A DNA stretch of 64,000 bases from Verrucomicrobiales bacterium (GTDB taxonomy: Bacteria; Verrucomicrobiota; Verrucomicrobiia; Verrucomicrobiales; DEV007), in NCBI GenBank assembly GCA_016795385.1, contig JAEUHI010000078.1, positions 62,001 through 126,000 of the forward strand. The letters are read 5' to 3'. A model generated the notes under the pieces. The model did not search any database, was not told the origin of the DNA, and saw nothing but the letters and a program-made list of their open reading frames with translations. Of the stretch, positions 8,766-18,046 are shown piece by piece. The position numbers and the translations under genes are program-made. Positions within the stretch are counted from its first letter, which is position 1; each line of letters starts with the position of its first letter.

Positions 8766-10382
8766 TCACGGTCGATTCTGTTCATTTTCAGGCGGCGCGG
8801 ACGGGGCGGCGGGACGGCTCACCTCGGGGAGGTATTCCCCCATGACGACCCGCTTCCACCAATTGCCCGTGTCCCGGCGCTCCTCCGGGGTGGTGAATTC
8901 GTAGCGCATCAGCCGCGCCCGGACGAGACGGGGCGGCGAATCGGGAAAGGGATCGTATTTCAAAAGCCGCTTCACCCCGCGGTCGCCCTCGAGCAGTTTC
9001 AGCACGAGCGATTCGATCCAGCCGGCGTTGCGGCTGCGGTAGTCGAAGCGTCCCTCGAGCGCCGCGAACCAGAATTGCCACGCCACCCGCGGCTGGTGCG
9101 GCGCGACGAAGCGGGGCCGGTCGGAGATCTCATCGACCTTCCAGGCGAAATCATAGGCGAGCCAGTTCGTCCCGTCGGCACTGCCCTCGAGGATGATCTC
9201 GGGACGCTCCGTCGTCATGGTGCGGAAAAGCCCGTAACCCGAGGCCAGGTGAAAAGGCGAAAGGGCACCGGTGAAACGATCGAGCCAGGCGGGAGTGGGA
9301 TCGTTTTTCAAAACGGGCTTCGGTGCCTGATGCAGGTCGCCGAGGACGATCCGCACGTTTACCAGCGCGAGCGCGAGCAAGGCCGGTCCCGCGAGAAGAA
9401 AACGCAGCACGAGCGGACGACGCGGCATCGGATCAGTGAGCCCGAGCGGCACGAACGACAGCGCCGACCGCAGCCACGCCGGCCAGAGCCGGTCCTGCAC
9501 GAGGGGCAAACAGAGCACGATCGTGAGCCAGTTGAAGTAGGTGAAATTTCCCGTCAGCAACACCAGCACCATCAGCCCGCTGAATCCGAGAGCGGCGACG
9601 AGGCGCCCCCATCGTCCGAAAATCACGGCGAAAGGCAGCACCATTTCCACCAGATACATCGGCACGAGCGAGGCCTTGTGAAACCACGCCGGCAGTTGGT
9701 GCATCCACCATGCCGTCCAGGTCGGAAGAGGCTGGGTCATGTAGTGGAAGGTCATCGCCGTGCCCTCCGGCCACCATTCCGGCGTCGCCTCCGAGGCCCA
9801 GGCGAGCTTCACCCAGCCGGAGAAAAACATCAGCTTTGCGATCAGCGCCCACGCGAAGACGAGGGCGACGCGGTTCACCGGAGTCAGCGGAGGCGGATCG
9901 GTCCAACTCGTTTTTGCCTCCCAGCGGCAGAAAAAGAGCGCGAGGAATCCCGTCTCGAGCAACAGGATGTCCCACTGGAAACTCATGAAAACCCCGCCCG
10001 TATTCACCAGCGAGAGGTAGACCACCCACAGCCCCGCGAGAGCCGGACCCACAAATCGCCCGGCGATCACGAGCAGGGCGAAGCCACAGCCCGCAAAACA
10101 CGCCGTGTGCAGGGCGAAATCCGACGCCCCTGTGATCCAGAAGAGATTCGGCAGGGCCGCAAACCCCGATCGCCCCTGCTCGGCGAGATTTTTCCCGACG
10201 AAGTCGAGGAGGCGCGCCGCCGGCTGCAGGCCGTTCTCCCCCACCAGCAGAGCGGCCTGCATCCACCACGAAACGATCGCGATCAGGTAGATGAGCCCCA
10301 GCCCGCGGAGGAAAAACGAGCGACCGATCCGGTATCGATCGGTCTCGGGGGCAAAGAGCGTCTTCCAGTCGGGAGCTTGCAC
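8766..10382 (-). CDS. lipase maturation factor (LMF1) family membrane protein
   Basis: 538 residues from a GTG start. The N-terminal two thirds contain about eight membrane segments with LMF-family text: LGLIYLIAIVSWWMQ, SFQWDILLLETGFLALFF and FNWLTIVLCLPL. The C-terminal soluble part carries YDFAWKVDEISDRPRFVAPHQPRVAWQFWFAALE, also typical of LMF1. In animals LMF1 is an ER chaperone for lipases; bacterial homologues are uncharacterised. It is divergent from the OmpA-domain gene with a promoter-sized gap of about 100 bases, and it leads a probable two-gene unit with the HExxH protein. Confidence 0.9.
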   Translation of the reverse strand: MQAPDWKTLFAPETDRYRIGRSFFLRGLGLIYLIAIVSWWMQAALLVGENGLQPAARLLDFVGKNLAEQGRSGFAALPNLFWITGASDFALHTACFAGCGFALLVIAGRFVGPALAGLWVVYLSLVNTGGVFMSFQWDILLLETGFLALFFCRWEAKTSWTDPPPLTPVNRVALVFAWALIAKLMFFSGWVKLAWASEATPEWWPEGTAMTFHYMTQPLPTWTAWWMHQLPAWFHKASLVPMYLVEMVLPFAVIFGRWGRLVAALGFSGLMVLVLLTGNFTYFNWLTIVLCLPLVQDRLWPAWLRSALSFVPLGLTDPMPRRPLVLRFLLAGPALLALALVNVRIVLGDLHQAPKPVLKNDPTPAWLDRFTGALSPFHLASGYGLFRTMTTERPEIILEGSADGTNWLAYDFAWKVDEISDRPRFVAPHQPRVAWQFWFAALEGRFDYRSRNAGWIESLVLKLLEGDRGVKRLLKYDPFPDSPPRLVRARLMRYEFTTPEERRDTGNWWKRVVMGEYLPEVSRPAAPSAPPENEQNRP

Positions 10383-10479
10383 GGGATCTCTTTATACGCG
10401 GCATCGGCCTTTGCCGAAACGGGAAAATGCGGTAGATTTTCCTGAGATTTCCGGGATCCCCTCCCCCGGCCCGCCGACG

Positions 10480-11544
10480 ATGGCATCCGAATACAACTGG
10501 CACCCCGGCATTCCCGGCAAGTCCGTCTTCAAGGTCGAAACCCGCAACCTCGGTTGGTGGGTGCTGCTGGCCATCCTCATCTCCGTGATCGTGCACATCG
10601 TGCTCTACGTCGTCCTCGACGCGATCGAGCAGAATTCCAAGACCATCGTCGACGAGAGCATCGTCTGGCGCAGCAAACGCGATCAGGTGACGATCGACCG
10701 GGAGAAGCTGAACGAGCTCCTCGCCGATCCCGTCATTCCCGAGCAGACCGACATCAAGCCGGAGAAGTTGAGCGATCTGGACCTGACCGACAAATCGCTC
10801 GATGAATTCGACCTGATGGAGAAAATCAAGGAGGAGACCATCCGCATGTCGCCGATCGAGTCGCCGAAGATCTTCTCGACCGAGGCCCCCAAGGCCCCCG
10901 GCCAGGCCCTCGAGATCGCCGCGAGCAACATCGAGATCTCAGCCGCGGAGATGCTCTCGAAAGACCTCGCCGAGATGCGCAACAAACTCGTCGAATCCTC
11001 CGCCAACGTCTCCGTGGCCCAGCCCGTGCTGGAGTTGAACGCGAGCGAAGACCTCGGCGAAGGCGTCGACACCGACGGATTTTTCAAGGAAGCCGCGGCC
11101 AAGGCCTTCGGCAACGGGGCGACGGAATTCGTGAAAGGCTATGCCAGCCTTGACGATCTCATCGGCCGCACCGGTGGTCTCCCCGTCGGCGAGGAAAAGA
11201 TCGCCCTGCCCACCGACATCCTCTTTGAATACAACGCCTACGAACTGAAGGAAGAGGCCCGCCTCAGCATGATGAAGCTCGCGTTCATCGTGCAGACCAA
11301 TCCCGACGCGACCTTCATCATCGAGGGCCACACCGACAGTTTCGGCGGCGATCAATTCAATCTCGACCTCAGCTTGAAGCGTGCCGAGGCCGTGCGCCGC
11401 TGGCTCGTGGAACGGCTCCGCATCGATGCCGCGAACATTCAGGTCGCCGGCATGGGCAAGACGCGGCCGATCGTGCCCGTCGAGGGCACCGCCGAGCAAC
11501 AGGCCCTGAACCGCCGCGTCGAGATCGTCGTGCGCAAGCAGTGA
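10480..11544 (+). CDS. OmpA-family protein with N-terminal membrane anchor
   Basis: 354 residues. A single transmembrane segment (about 27-46) is uncleaved and is followed by a charged, helical periplasmic stalk (about 50-220). The C-terminal OmpA peptidoglycan-binding domain (about 245-354) shows ILFEYNAYEL, FIIEGHTDSFGG, NLDLSLKRAEAVRRWLV and LNRRVEIVV. The layout is of the MotB/TolR type: anchored in the inner membrane and gripping the cell wall. No MotA/ExbB partner is adjacent, so a structural role is the simplest reading. The ATG at 10480 is preferred because upstream in-frame sequence reads through non-coding text. Confidence 0.88.
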   Translation: MASEYNWHPGIPGKSVFKVETRNLGWWVLLAILISVIVHIVLYVVLDAIEQNSKTIVDESIVWRSKRDQVTIDREKLNELLADPVIPEQTDIKPEKLSDLDLTDKSLDEFDLMEKIKEETIRMSPIESPKIFSTEAPKAPGQALEIAASNIEISAAEMLSKDLAEMRNKLVESSANVSVAQPVLELNASEDLGEGVDTDGFFKEAAAKAFGNGATEFVKGYASLDDLIGRTGGLPVGEEKIALPTDILFEYNAYELKEEARLSMMKLAFIVQTNPDATFIIEGHTDSFGGDQFNLDLSLKRAEAVRRWLVERLRIDAANIQVAGMGKTRPIVPVEGTAEQQALNRRVEIVVRKQ

Positions 11545-11617
11545 GTCCCCCGGCAAAGGTGGAATCTCCGCCTTGCCAGCCGCCCTCTCAGCCGCCACCT
11601 TCTCCGCTCCACGACAG

Positions 11618-12067
11618 ATGAGCGACTCCTCCTCAACCACACCCCCTTCGGTCGGCGACCTGACCCTCTTGGGTCACAGCGAAAACCGGCTCCCCCGCTC
11701 GCCCGAAGAAGCGAAGCTGGAAGTCTTTCCGAACCGCAACGCGGGCCGCAACTACTGGATCGAGCTCGATTACCCCGAGTTCAGCTCGCTCTGTCCCGTC
11801 ACCGGCCAGCCCGATACCGCGCACCTCACGATCCGCTACATCCCCGACGTCCTCTGCCTCGAGACGAAGTCGCTGAAATTCTACCTCGCGTCGTTCCGCA
11901 ACCTGCCGTCGTTCAACGAGGACATCGTCAACCGCATCCTCGACGAACTCTCCGGAGCCTGTTCGCCGCGCCGCATGATCGTGAAAGGCCGCTTTTCGCC
12001 CCGTGGTGGCATCCGCCTCACCGCCACCGCCGCCTTCCCCGATCCCGGGCTCGCGGAGGTGGAATGA
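11618..12067 (+). CDS. queF: NADPH-dependent 7-cyano-7-deazaguanine reductase QueF
   Basis: 149 residues, the short type-I (YkvM-like) form. QueF reduces preQ0 to preQ1 in queuosine synthesis. Visible landmarks are the catalytic-cysteine segment SSLCPVTGQPD, the substrate-binding glutamate in CLETKSLKFYLASFRN, and FNEDIVNRI. The reductase motif E-(S/L)-K-S-x-K is present as ETKSLK. The ATG at 11618 is chosen because residues before it do not belong to the family. queC follows 128 bases downstream on the same strand, separated by a palindromic repeat. Confidence 0.95.
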   Translation: MSDSSSTTPPSVGDLTLLGHSENRLPRSPEEAKLEVFPNRNAGRNYWIELDYPEFSSLCPVTGQPDTAHLTIRYIPDVLCLETKSLKFYLASFRNLPSFNEDIVNRILDELSGACSPRRMIVKGRFSPRGGIRLTATAAFPDPGLAEVE

Positions 12068-12088
12068 GCTTTCGTCCACACGGTCCGG

Positions 12089-12181
12089 ATTCGCGAAAAT
12101 TCGCGGGTATTTGCGGCCATTCGCGTTAAATCCCGAGAAGGAACGCGAATATCAGCGAATGAAACGCGAATGAGCACGAAT
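12089..12181. repeat. ATTCGCG phased palindrome
   Basis: The left half has the heptamer ATTCGCG (one variant ATTTGCG) at 12089, 12099, 12109 and 12119, exactly 10 bases apart. The right half has the inverse heptamers (CGCGAAT-like) at 12144, 12154, 12165 and 12175. Together they make one long imperfect palindrome of 93 bases between queF and queC. It is non-coding. The helical phasing suggests either a protein-binding array or a dispersed repeat family. Confidence 0.85.
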
Positions 12182-12195
12182 CGAAATTTATCAGA

Positions 12196-12858
12196 ATGAA
12201 AGTCGTCGTCCTCGTCAGCGGAGGCATGGACTCCGTCACCGCCCTGCACGCCGCCGCGCGCGAGCACGAGGTCGCGGCCGGACTCAGCTTCGACTATGGC
12301 TCGAAGCACAACCACCGCGAGATTCCCTATGCCGCCCATCATTGCGGGCTCCTCGGCGTGCGGCACGAGATCGTCGCGCTCGATTTCATGGACCGCCTCT
12401 TCAAGAGCGACCTCCTCCGCAGCGGCGGCGAGATCCCCGAAGGCCACTACGAGGCCGAAAACATGAAGCAAACCGTGGTGCCCTTCCGCAATGGCATCCT
12501 CCTCGCCATCGCCGCCGGCTACGCCGAAAGCGCCGGGGCCGAGGGCCTTGTCATCGCCGCGCATTCCGGCGACCACGCCATCTACCCCGACTGCCGCGAG
12601 GAATTCATGCAGCCCATGGCCGCCGCGATCCAGGCCGGCACCTACGCCTCGATCGAGGTGCTGCGGCCTTTCATCCACGAGCGCAAGGAGGGCATCGCCG
12701 CGATCGGCGCAAGGCTCGGGGTCGATTTCGCGCAGACCTGGTCGTGCTACAAGGGCAGGACGCTCCACTGCGGCAAATGCGGCACCTGCGTCGAGCGGAA
12801 GGAAGCCTTCGCGCTGGCGGGATTGGAAGATCCGACGGAGTACGAGCCGGAAAGTTGA
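12196..12858 (+). CDS. queC: 7-cyano-7-deazaguanine synthase QueC
   Basis: 220 residues. QueC makes preQ0 from 7-carboxy-7-deazaguanine with ATP and ammonia. The PP-loop ATP motif SGGMDS is at residues 8-13, and HSGDHAIYPDCR is conserved near 127. The zinc-binding cysteines are in CYKGRTLHCGKCGTCVERKEAF near 185-206. Length and all key residues are normal. queD and queE are not in the window. No clear Shine-Dalgarno is seen, which is common in this window. Confidence 0.97.
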   Translation: MKVVVLVSGGMDSVTALHAAAREHEVAAGLSFDYGSKHNHREIPYAAHHCGLLGVRHEIVALDFMDRLFKSDLLRSGGEIPEGHYEAENMKQTVVPFRNGILLAIAAGYAESAGAEGLVIAAHSGDHAIYPDCREEFMQPMAAAIQAGTYASIEVLRPFIHERKEGIAAIGARLGVDFAQTWSCYKGRTLHCGKCGTCVERKEAFALAGLEDPTEYEPES

Positions 12859-12905
12859 CCGTCAATTCGCTTGAACTTTCGCGCGATCGGCGGTATCCAG
12901 AACGC

Positions 12906-13388
12906 ATGAGCGATCAGGATACTCCGCCACCGATGGAACCTTCTTCGAACCCCGGCAATGACGCTCCTCCGCCGATGGGCGACCCCGCTCCCGCATTGGG
13001 CGGACTGCCGACCGCCGCTCCCTCGACCGCGGGTGCGGCCCTCGGTCAGGGCAAGGCCAGTGAATCCGATGAAAAGCTTTTCGCGATGTTGACCCACCTG
13101 CTGGGAATCATCGCCTGCTTCATCGCGCCTCTCGTCATTTGGCAGATCAAAAAAGAGGAGAGTCCCTTCATCACCGATCAAAGCAAGGAGGCACTCAACT
13201 TTCAAATCACCATCGGAATCGGTTACCTCATTGCCATGGTTCTTGGGGCAGTCTCGGGTGGCTGTCTTTACATCATCGTCGGACCGCTTGTCGGAATCGC
13301 GAGCATCGTCTTCAGTATCCTCGGCGGCCTCGACGCCAACAAAGGCAAGGCCTACCGTTATCCCTTCGCCCTGCGCCTCGTGAAGTGA
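12906..13388 (+). CDS. DUF4870 (Tic20-like) membrane protein
   Basis: 160 residues. The N-terminal 55 residues are Pro/Ala-rich and probably disordered. Then comes the DUF4870 core: KLFAMLTHLLGIIACFIAPLVIW, KKEESPFITDQSKEALNFQITI, and two further membrane segments (about 100-122 and 124-142). This small family spans the membrane three or four times and has no proven bacterial function. The start at 12906 is the only good ATG before the proline-rich stretch. It lies 48 bases after queC. Confidence 0.85.
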   Translation: MSDQDTPPPMEPSSNPGNDAPPPMGDPAPALGGLPTAAPSTAGAALGQGKASESDEKLFAMLTHLLGIIACFIAPLVIWQIKKEESPFITDQSKEALNFQITIGIGYLIAMVLGAVSGGCLYIIVGPLVGIASIVFSILGGLDANKGKAYRYPFALRLVK

Positions 13389-13439
13389 TCCCGGACCTCC
13401 GGAACCTTCTTCTCTGAACCGTCCACCGAGGCGCCACGT

Positions 13440-15449
13440 GTGAAATTCTCGAAGCAGGGCCTGCTCGCCCTCAATCCGCCGCAGCGCGCCGCGGCCGAGC
13501 AGATCCATGGGCCGGTTCTTATTCTCGCTGGAGCGGGCACGGGAAAAACGCGCACGGTCACGACGCGGATCGCGGCGATGGTGCATGACGAGATCCCGCC
13601 CTCGCAGATCCTCGCGGTGACGTTCACCAACAAGGCCGCGAACGAAATGCGCGAGCGGGTCGCGACAATGATCGAGCCCGAGCAGGCCGAGCAACTCACC
13701 ATCTCGACCTTCCACAGCCTCTGCGTCCGCATTCTCCGCACCTGCATCGAGCGGCTCGGCTACAAGCGCACCTTCACGATCTACACCCAGAGCGACCAGC
13801 TCGGCCTGCTCCGCCGCATCATCGTGCGTTTGGCGGGGCGCGATGAGAACCTGGATGCCAAGCTCGCCAACACCCTCATCAGCCAGGCGAAAAACACCGG
13901 CAAACCGCCAAGCGACCGTGAGGAGGCCCTCATCAACGACGTCTACCGCGCCTATCAGAAGGAATTGAAGCAGCTCAACGCGGTCGACTTCGACGACCTC
14001 CTCATCCTCGCGGTGCGCGGGCTCGAGGAGAATCCCGACATCCGCCGCGAATGGCAGCGGCGCTACCGCTTCATCATGGTGGATGAGTTCCAGGACACGA
14101 ACCACCTCCAGATGACCCTGCTCCGCCTCATCGTCGGACCCGAGCAGAACATCTGCGTCGTCGGCGACGACGACCAGAGCATCTACGGCTGGCGCGGTGC
14201 CGACATCACGAACATCCTCGAATTCGAACGCCACTTCTCCGATCCCACCGTGATCAAGCTGGAGGAAAACTACCGCTCGACCAACGCCATCCTCCGCCTC
14301 GCCAACAGCCTCATCCGCCACAATCTCAACCGCCGCGAAAAGACCCTCTGGAGCGGCAAGGGCGAGGGCGAAAAGACGCGTCTCATTTCCATGCCCGACG
14401 CCGAGACCGAGGCGGACTTTGTCGTCGGCGAGATCCTCGAAAAACACCGCCTCCGCCAGCGTCCCTACGACGACATGGCGATCCTCTTCCGGATGAACAC
14501 CCAGTCGCGGGTGATGGAGGAAAAGCTGCGCGAAAACCAGATCCCCTACAAGCTCATCGGCGGGCAGAGCTTTTACGAGCGGCGCGAGGTGAAGGACGTC
14601 CTCGCCTACCTGAACCTCTTCCTCAACCACGACGACGATATCAGCCTGCTGCGCGTCATCAGCACCCCGCCGCGCGGCATCGGCGACGGCACCATCGAGC
14701 TGGCCACCCAGTTCAGCATCGATCACCAGATCAGCATCCACGCCGCGATCAACGATCTCGAGTTTCTCGGAGCCCTCAGCACCCGCGCGCAGAAATCCCT
14801 CCTCGCCTTCGCCGAGTTCCTCAATCGCTACGCCGACATCGCCGCGACCAAGTCGGCGAACTACGCCGAGATGACACGCGAGCTCCTCAAGGAGATCGAC
14901 TACGATTCCTTCCTCCGCAAAGGCTGCAAGACCGACGAGGAGTTCGACAACCGCCGCCGCAACGTCGCCGAGCTCATCGACGGAATGCATTCCCACTTCG
15001 AGAAATCGAAACGCGGACTCCGCGGTTTCCTCGACAGCGTCGCCCTCATGCAGGACCGCGAGGATGAGAAGAAGGATGCCGACGGCAAGGGTGTCTCCCT
15101 CATCACGATGCACGCGGCGAAGGGCCTCGAATTCCCCGTCTGCTACATCATCGGCGTCGAGGAGGGCATCCTCCCCCACTCCCGCTCGCTCGAGGAAGGC
15201 AGCCGCGACGAGGAGCGCCGCCTCCTCTACGTCGGCATCACCCGCGCGATGCAGGATCTCACCATCACCTGGTGCCACAGCCGCAAGCGCTACGGCGACA
15301 AGATGCCCTGCATGCCGAGCTCGTTTTTCCGCGAACTGAGCAAGGAAGAGCTCATCGAATCGAGCTACGAGACCCTCTCCGCCGCCCCCGCCGACGAGGA
15401 CTTCGCGGCGGATTATTTCGCGCGGATGAAGGAAATGTTGTCGGGCTGA
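13440..15449 (+). CDS. UvrD/Rep/PcrA-type DNA helicase
   Basis: 669 residues from a GTG start with GAGG eight bases upstream. This superfamily 1A 3'-5' helicase shows all main motifs: Walker A AGAGTGKTRT near 35, motif Ia AVTFTNKAANEM, Walker B VDEFQDTNHLQ, motif III VVGDDDQSIYGWRGAD, motif IV KLEENYRSTNAIL, motif V LITMHAAKGLEFP and motif VI RRLLYVGITRAMQDL. Such enzymes act in repair and restarting replication forks. The C-terminus is shorter than in E. coli UvrD, nearer to Rep, so the exact orthologue is not assigned. Confidence 0.93.
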   Translation: MKFSKQGLLALNPPQRAAAEQIHGPVLILAGAGTGKTRTVTTRIAAMVHDEIPPSQILAVTFTNKAANEMRERVATMIEPEQAEQLTISTFHSLCVRILRTCIERLGYKRTFTIYTQSDQLGLLRRIIVRLAGRDENLDAKLANTLISQAKNTGKPPSDREEALINDVYRAYQKELKQLNAVDFDDLLILAVRGLEENPDIRREWQRRYRFIMVDEFQDTNHLQMTLLRLIVGPEQNICVVGDDDQSIYGWRGADITNILEFERHFSDPTVIKLEENYRSTNAILRLANSLIRHNLNRREKTLWSGKGEGEKTRLISMPDAETEADFVVGEILEKHRLRQRPYDDMAILFRMNTQSRVMEEKLRENQIPYKLIGGQSFYERREVKDVLAYLNLFLNHDDDISLLRVISTPPRGIGDGTIELATQFSIDHQISIHAAINDLEFLGALSTRAQKSLLAFAEFLNRYADIAATKSANYAEMTRELLKEIDYDSFLRKGCKTDEEFDNRRRNVAELIDGMHSHFEKSKRGLRGFLDSVALMQDREDEKKDADGKGVSLITMHAAKGLEFPVCYIIGVEEGILPHSRSLEEGSRDEERRLLYVGITRAMQDLTITWCHSRKRYGDKMPCMPSSFFRELSKEELIESSYETLSAAPADEDFAADYFARMKEMLSG

Positions 15450-15595
15450 GCCGGTTGCGGAAGGGCCCAAAAACCCGTTTTTCCGCTTGCCTAGCCCTGC
15501 CACAATCCCAATACTCGGAACGCTCGCGCCCCCGGAGTCGGAAACCGGCCCGGAGGCGAGCCCAGACAATCGCAGATTTCCTCCCCCCAACCTTT

Positions 15596-16678
15596 ATGTC
15601 CGATACCGTCCCCGTCCTTGGTCACGTCGATGATTACCTGAAGCTCGCTCAGGAGTACAATGTTTCCGACGTCCACCTCGCTCCCTTCGCGCCGCCGAAA
15701 TGGCGCCGCTATGGCCTCCTCCAGCCGATCTGGGAAAACGCCGAGCAGCTCACGCCCGAGGATACCGAGAAGCTCGCCCGTCTCTACCTGCCCGAGCCCG
15801 AGCTGCGCCGCCTCGAGCAGCGCGGCGACGTCGATTTCGCCTACGCCCCCGAGATCGGCCGCTTCCGCGCCTCGGTCGTGAAAACCCGCCTCGGGTGGGA
15901 GATGGTCTTCCGCGTCATCAGCACCCAGCTCCGCACCATGGCCGAGCTGAAGCTGCCCGAAGCGATCAAACCCCTCCTCGAATACCACAACGGTCTCGTC
16001 CTCGTCACTGGCGCGGTCGGGTCGGGCAAGTCGACGACCCTCGCCGCTCTCATCAACGAGATCAATCACCAGCGCAACGACCACATCATCACGCTCGAGG
16101 ATCCCATCGAATACGTGATCGATTCGGCCAACTGCCACGTGAACCAGCGCGAGGTGCACACCCACACCGAGAGTTTCTCCCAGGCCCTCCGCGCCGCCCT
16201 GCGGGAAGACCCCGACATCATCATGGTCGGTGAAATGCGCGATCTCGAGACGATCTCGCTCGCCATCACCGCCGCGGAAACGGGTCACCTCGTCCTCGCG
16301 ACCCTCCACACCGGCAGCGCCGCCCGTACCCTCGACCGGATCCTCGACGTCTTCCCGACCGAACAGCGCGAACAAATCCGCATCATGGTCGGCGAATCAC
16401 TCCGCGGCATCATCTCCCAGCAACTCGTCCCCCGGGCCGACGGCACGGGCCGCGAACTGGCCCTCGAGCTGCTCGTGAACACGCCAGCGGTCTCCGCGAT
16501 CATCCGCGACGGCAAGACCTTCATGCTTCCCGGCGTGATGCAGACCGGGAAGAACGTCGGCATGATCATGATGGACGACGCCCTCGCCAAACTTTACCGC
16601 GACGGCGTCATCAGCCAGGAAGAAGCCCTCGGCCGCGCCATCGACCGCGGCACCCTCAAGGCCAACATCGGTGCCTGA
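15596..16678 (+). CDS. pilT: PilT-family twitching ATPase (first copy)
   Basis: 360 residues. A hexameric AAA+ retraction ATPase of type IV pili. The N-terminal PAS-like domain (about 1-100) contains VSDVHLAPF. The ATPase core has Walker A GAVGSGKSTT near 140, the Asp box EDPIEYVI, Walker B VGEMRDLETI and the His box LATLHTGSAARTLDRILDVFP. The N-terminal substrate-signature text is less canonical than in the second copy downstream, so it may be a PilU-like accessory. The two genes are 65 bases apart and probably co-transcribed. Confidence 0.92.
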   Translation: MSDTVPVLGHVDDYLKLAQEYNVSDVHLAPFAPPKWRRYGLLQPIWENAEQLTPEDTEKLARLYLPEPELRRLEQRGDVDFAYAPEIGRFRASVVKTRLGWEMVFRVISTQLRTMAELKLPEAIKPLLEYHNGLVLVTGAVGSGKSTTLAALINEINHQRNDHIITLEDPIEYVIDSANCHVNQREVHTHTESFSQALRAALREDPDIIMVGEMRDLETISLAITAAETGHLVLATLHTGSAARTLDRILDVFPTEQREQIRIMVGESLRGIISQQLVPRADGTGRELALELLVNTPAVSAIIRDGKTFMLPGVMQTGKNVGMIMMDDALAKLYRDGVISQEEALGRAIDRGTLKANIGA

Positions 16679-16743
16679 AGCGTGCCCTGCCACCGATCCT
16701 GACATTCCTCCAAACACACTCCACCCTTTTCCCTATTCCAGCC

Positions 16744-17847
16744 ATGGCTGTCATCGACCAATACTTCCAGCACCTCGTCGCTTCGGGCGGGTCCGACCTC
16801 CACCTCAGCGAGGGCCAGCCGCCCAAGATGCGCGCCCACGGCGCGATCGCCCCGATCGCCGACGGCATTCTCGAGCACGCCACGATCGACTACATGCTCC
16901 GCGAGATCTGCGAGCCCAGCGCCTACGAGCGCTACCTGCAGAAAGGCGACCTCGACTTCGCCTACGAGATGGACAAGCAGTCGCGCTTCCGCTGCAACTA
17001 CTTCAAGCAGAACAACGGACTCGGCGCCGTCTTCCGTCTCATCCCGACCAAGATCAAGACGATCGACGACCTCGGCGTGCCGAAGACGATCGAGAGCTTC
17101 GGCGACATGCGGAGCGGACTGGTCCTCGTGACCGGCCCCACGGGATCGGGCAAGTCGACGACGCTCGCCGCGCTGATCGATTACATCAACCGCACCTACG
17201 CCCGCCACATCATCACCGTCGAGGAGCCCATCGAGTTCGTGCACAACAACAAGAAGAGCACGATCTCGCAGCGCGAAGTGCCGATCCATTGCCCCTCCTT
17301 CGCCGACGGCCTGCGCGCTTCGCTGCGCGAGGATGCCGACATCGTCCTCGTCGGTGAGATGCGCGACCTCGAGACCATCTCCCTCGCCCTCACCGCGGCG
17401 GAAACGGGCCTCCTTGTCTTCGGCACCCTGCACACGAACAACGCCCGCAAGACCGTCGACCGTCTCGTCGACGTGTTCCCCTCAGACCAGCAGGCCCAGG
17501 TGCGGACGATGCTCGCCGGTTCCCTGCGCGGCGTCGTCGCCCAGCTTCTTCTCCGTCGCTGCGACTCGGAAGGCCGGACCGCGGTGAACGAGATCCTTGT
17601 TTCCACCCCCGCCGTCAGTTCCGTCATCCGCGAGGGCTCGACCCAGAAGCTTTACGACATCATCACCGGCGGGAAGGAATACGGGATGCAGTTCATGGAC
17701 GACGCGATCTGGCAGAAGATGCTCGCCGGGCAGGTCTCCGCCGTCGAAGCTTACATGAAAGCGATCGACAAATCCCGCTTCCGCGCCGCCCTCCCGCCCG
17801 AATACGCCGAACTCGGCAACTCCGGCGGATCGGCGACGAAGGACTGA
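16744..17847 (+). CDS. pilT: PilT-family twitching ATPase (second copy)
   Basis: 367 residues, closer to classical PilT: SDLHLSEGQPPKMRAHG at the N-terminus, Walker A GPTGSGKSTT near 135, EEPIEFVHNNKKSTISQREV, Walker B VGEMRDLETI and HTNNARKTVDRLVDVFP. It powers pilus retraction at the cytoplasmic base of the machine. It follows a paralogue, so the pair may form a PilT/PilU-like set. No pilin or assembly genes are nearby. Confidence 0.95.
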   Translation: MAVIDQYFQHLVASGGSDLHLSEGQPPKMRAHGAIAPIADGILEHATIDYMLREICEPSAYERYLQKGDLDFAYEMDKQSRFRCNYFKQNNGLGAVFRLIPTKIKTIDDLGVPKTIESFGDMRSGLVLVTGPTGSGKSTTLAALIDYINRTYARHIITVEEPIEFVHNNKKSTISQREVPIHCPSFADGLRASLREDADIVLVGEMRDLETISLALTAAETGLLVFGTLHTNNARKTVDRLVDVFPSDQQAQVRTMLAGSLRGVVAQLLLRRCDSEGRTAVNEILVSTPAVSSVIREGSTQKLYDIITGGKEYGMQFMDDAIWQKMLAGQVSAVEAYMKAIDKSRFRAALPPEYAELGNSGGSATKD

Positions 17848-18046
17848 GACGCGTGAGCGAATTCCATGCAGCACCGAGACCTGGGTGTTATTATTTCCAT
17901 AATTACCGCGTGACTTCCCACCGCGACGTGGGATGTTTCATTCATCGAACATTGGTTGGTCGGTCTTGACGGCGTCAGGAGTATCTGAGTTATCGCTTGC
18001 AAATGTTTTTCCGGCCTTCAGGTTATCCGCCCTTCGATTCGGCATC
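17848..18046. other. intergenic region upstream of the accessory locus
   Basis: Unusually AT-rich for the window near 17885-17905. A TTGACG hexamer at 17966 could be a -35 element, but no convincing -10 follows at the right distance. No hairpin or repeat stands out. It probably holds the promoter of the small ORF and HExxH gene that follow. Confidence 0.35.

Noticed and set aside
12089..12181. CRISPR array
   Set aside because: Repeat units are only 7 bases with 3-base spacers and form a palindrome; no cas genes are present.
12747..15590. Very long antisense open frame of 947 codons over the helicase gene
   Set aside because: It is a GC-rich codon-bias shadow; the plus strand encodes a helicase with all motifs and the antisense protein has no recognisable family.
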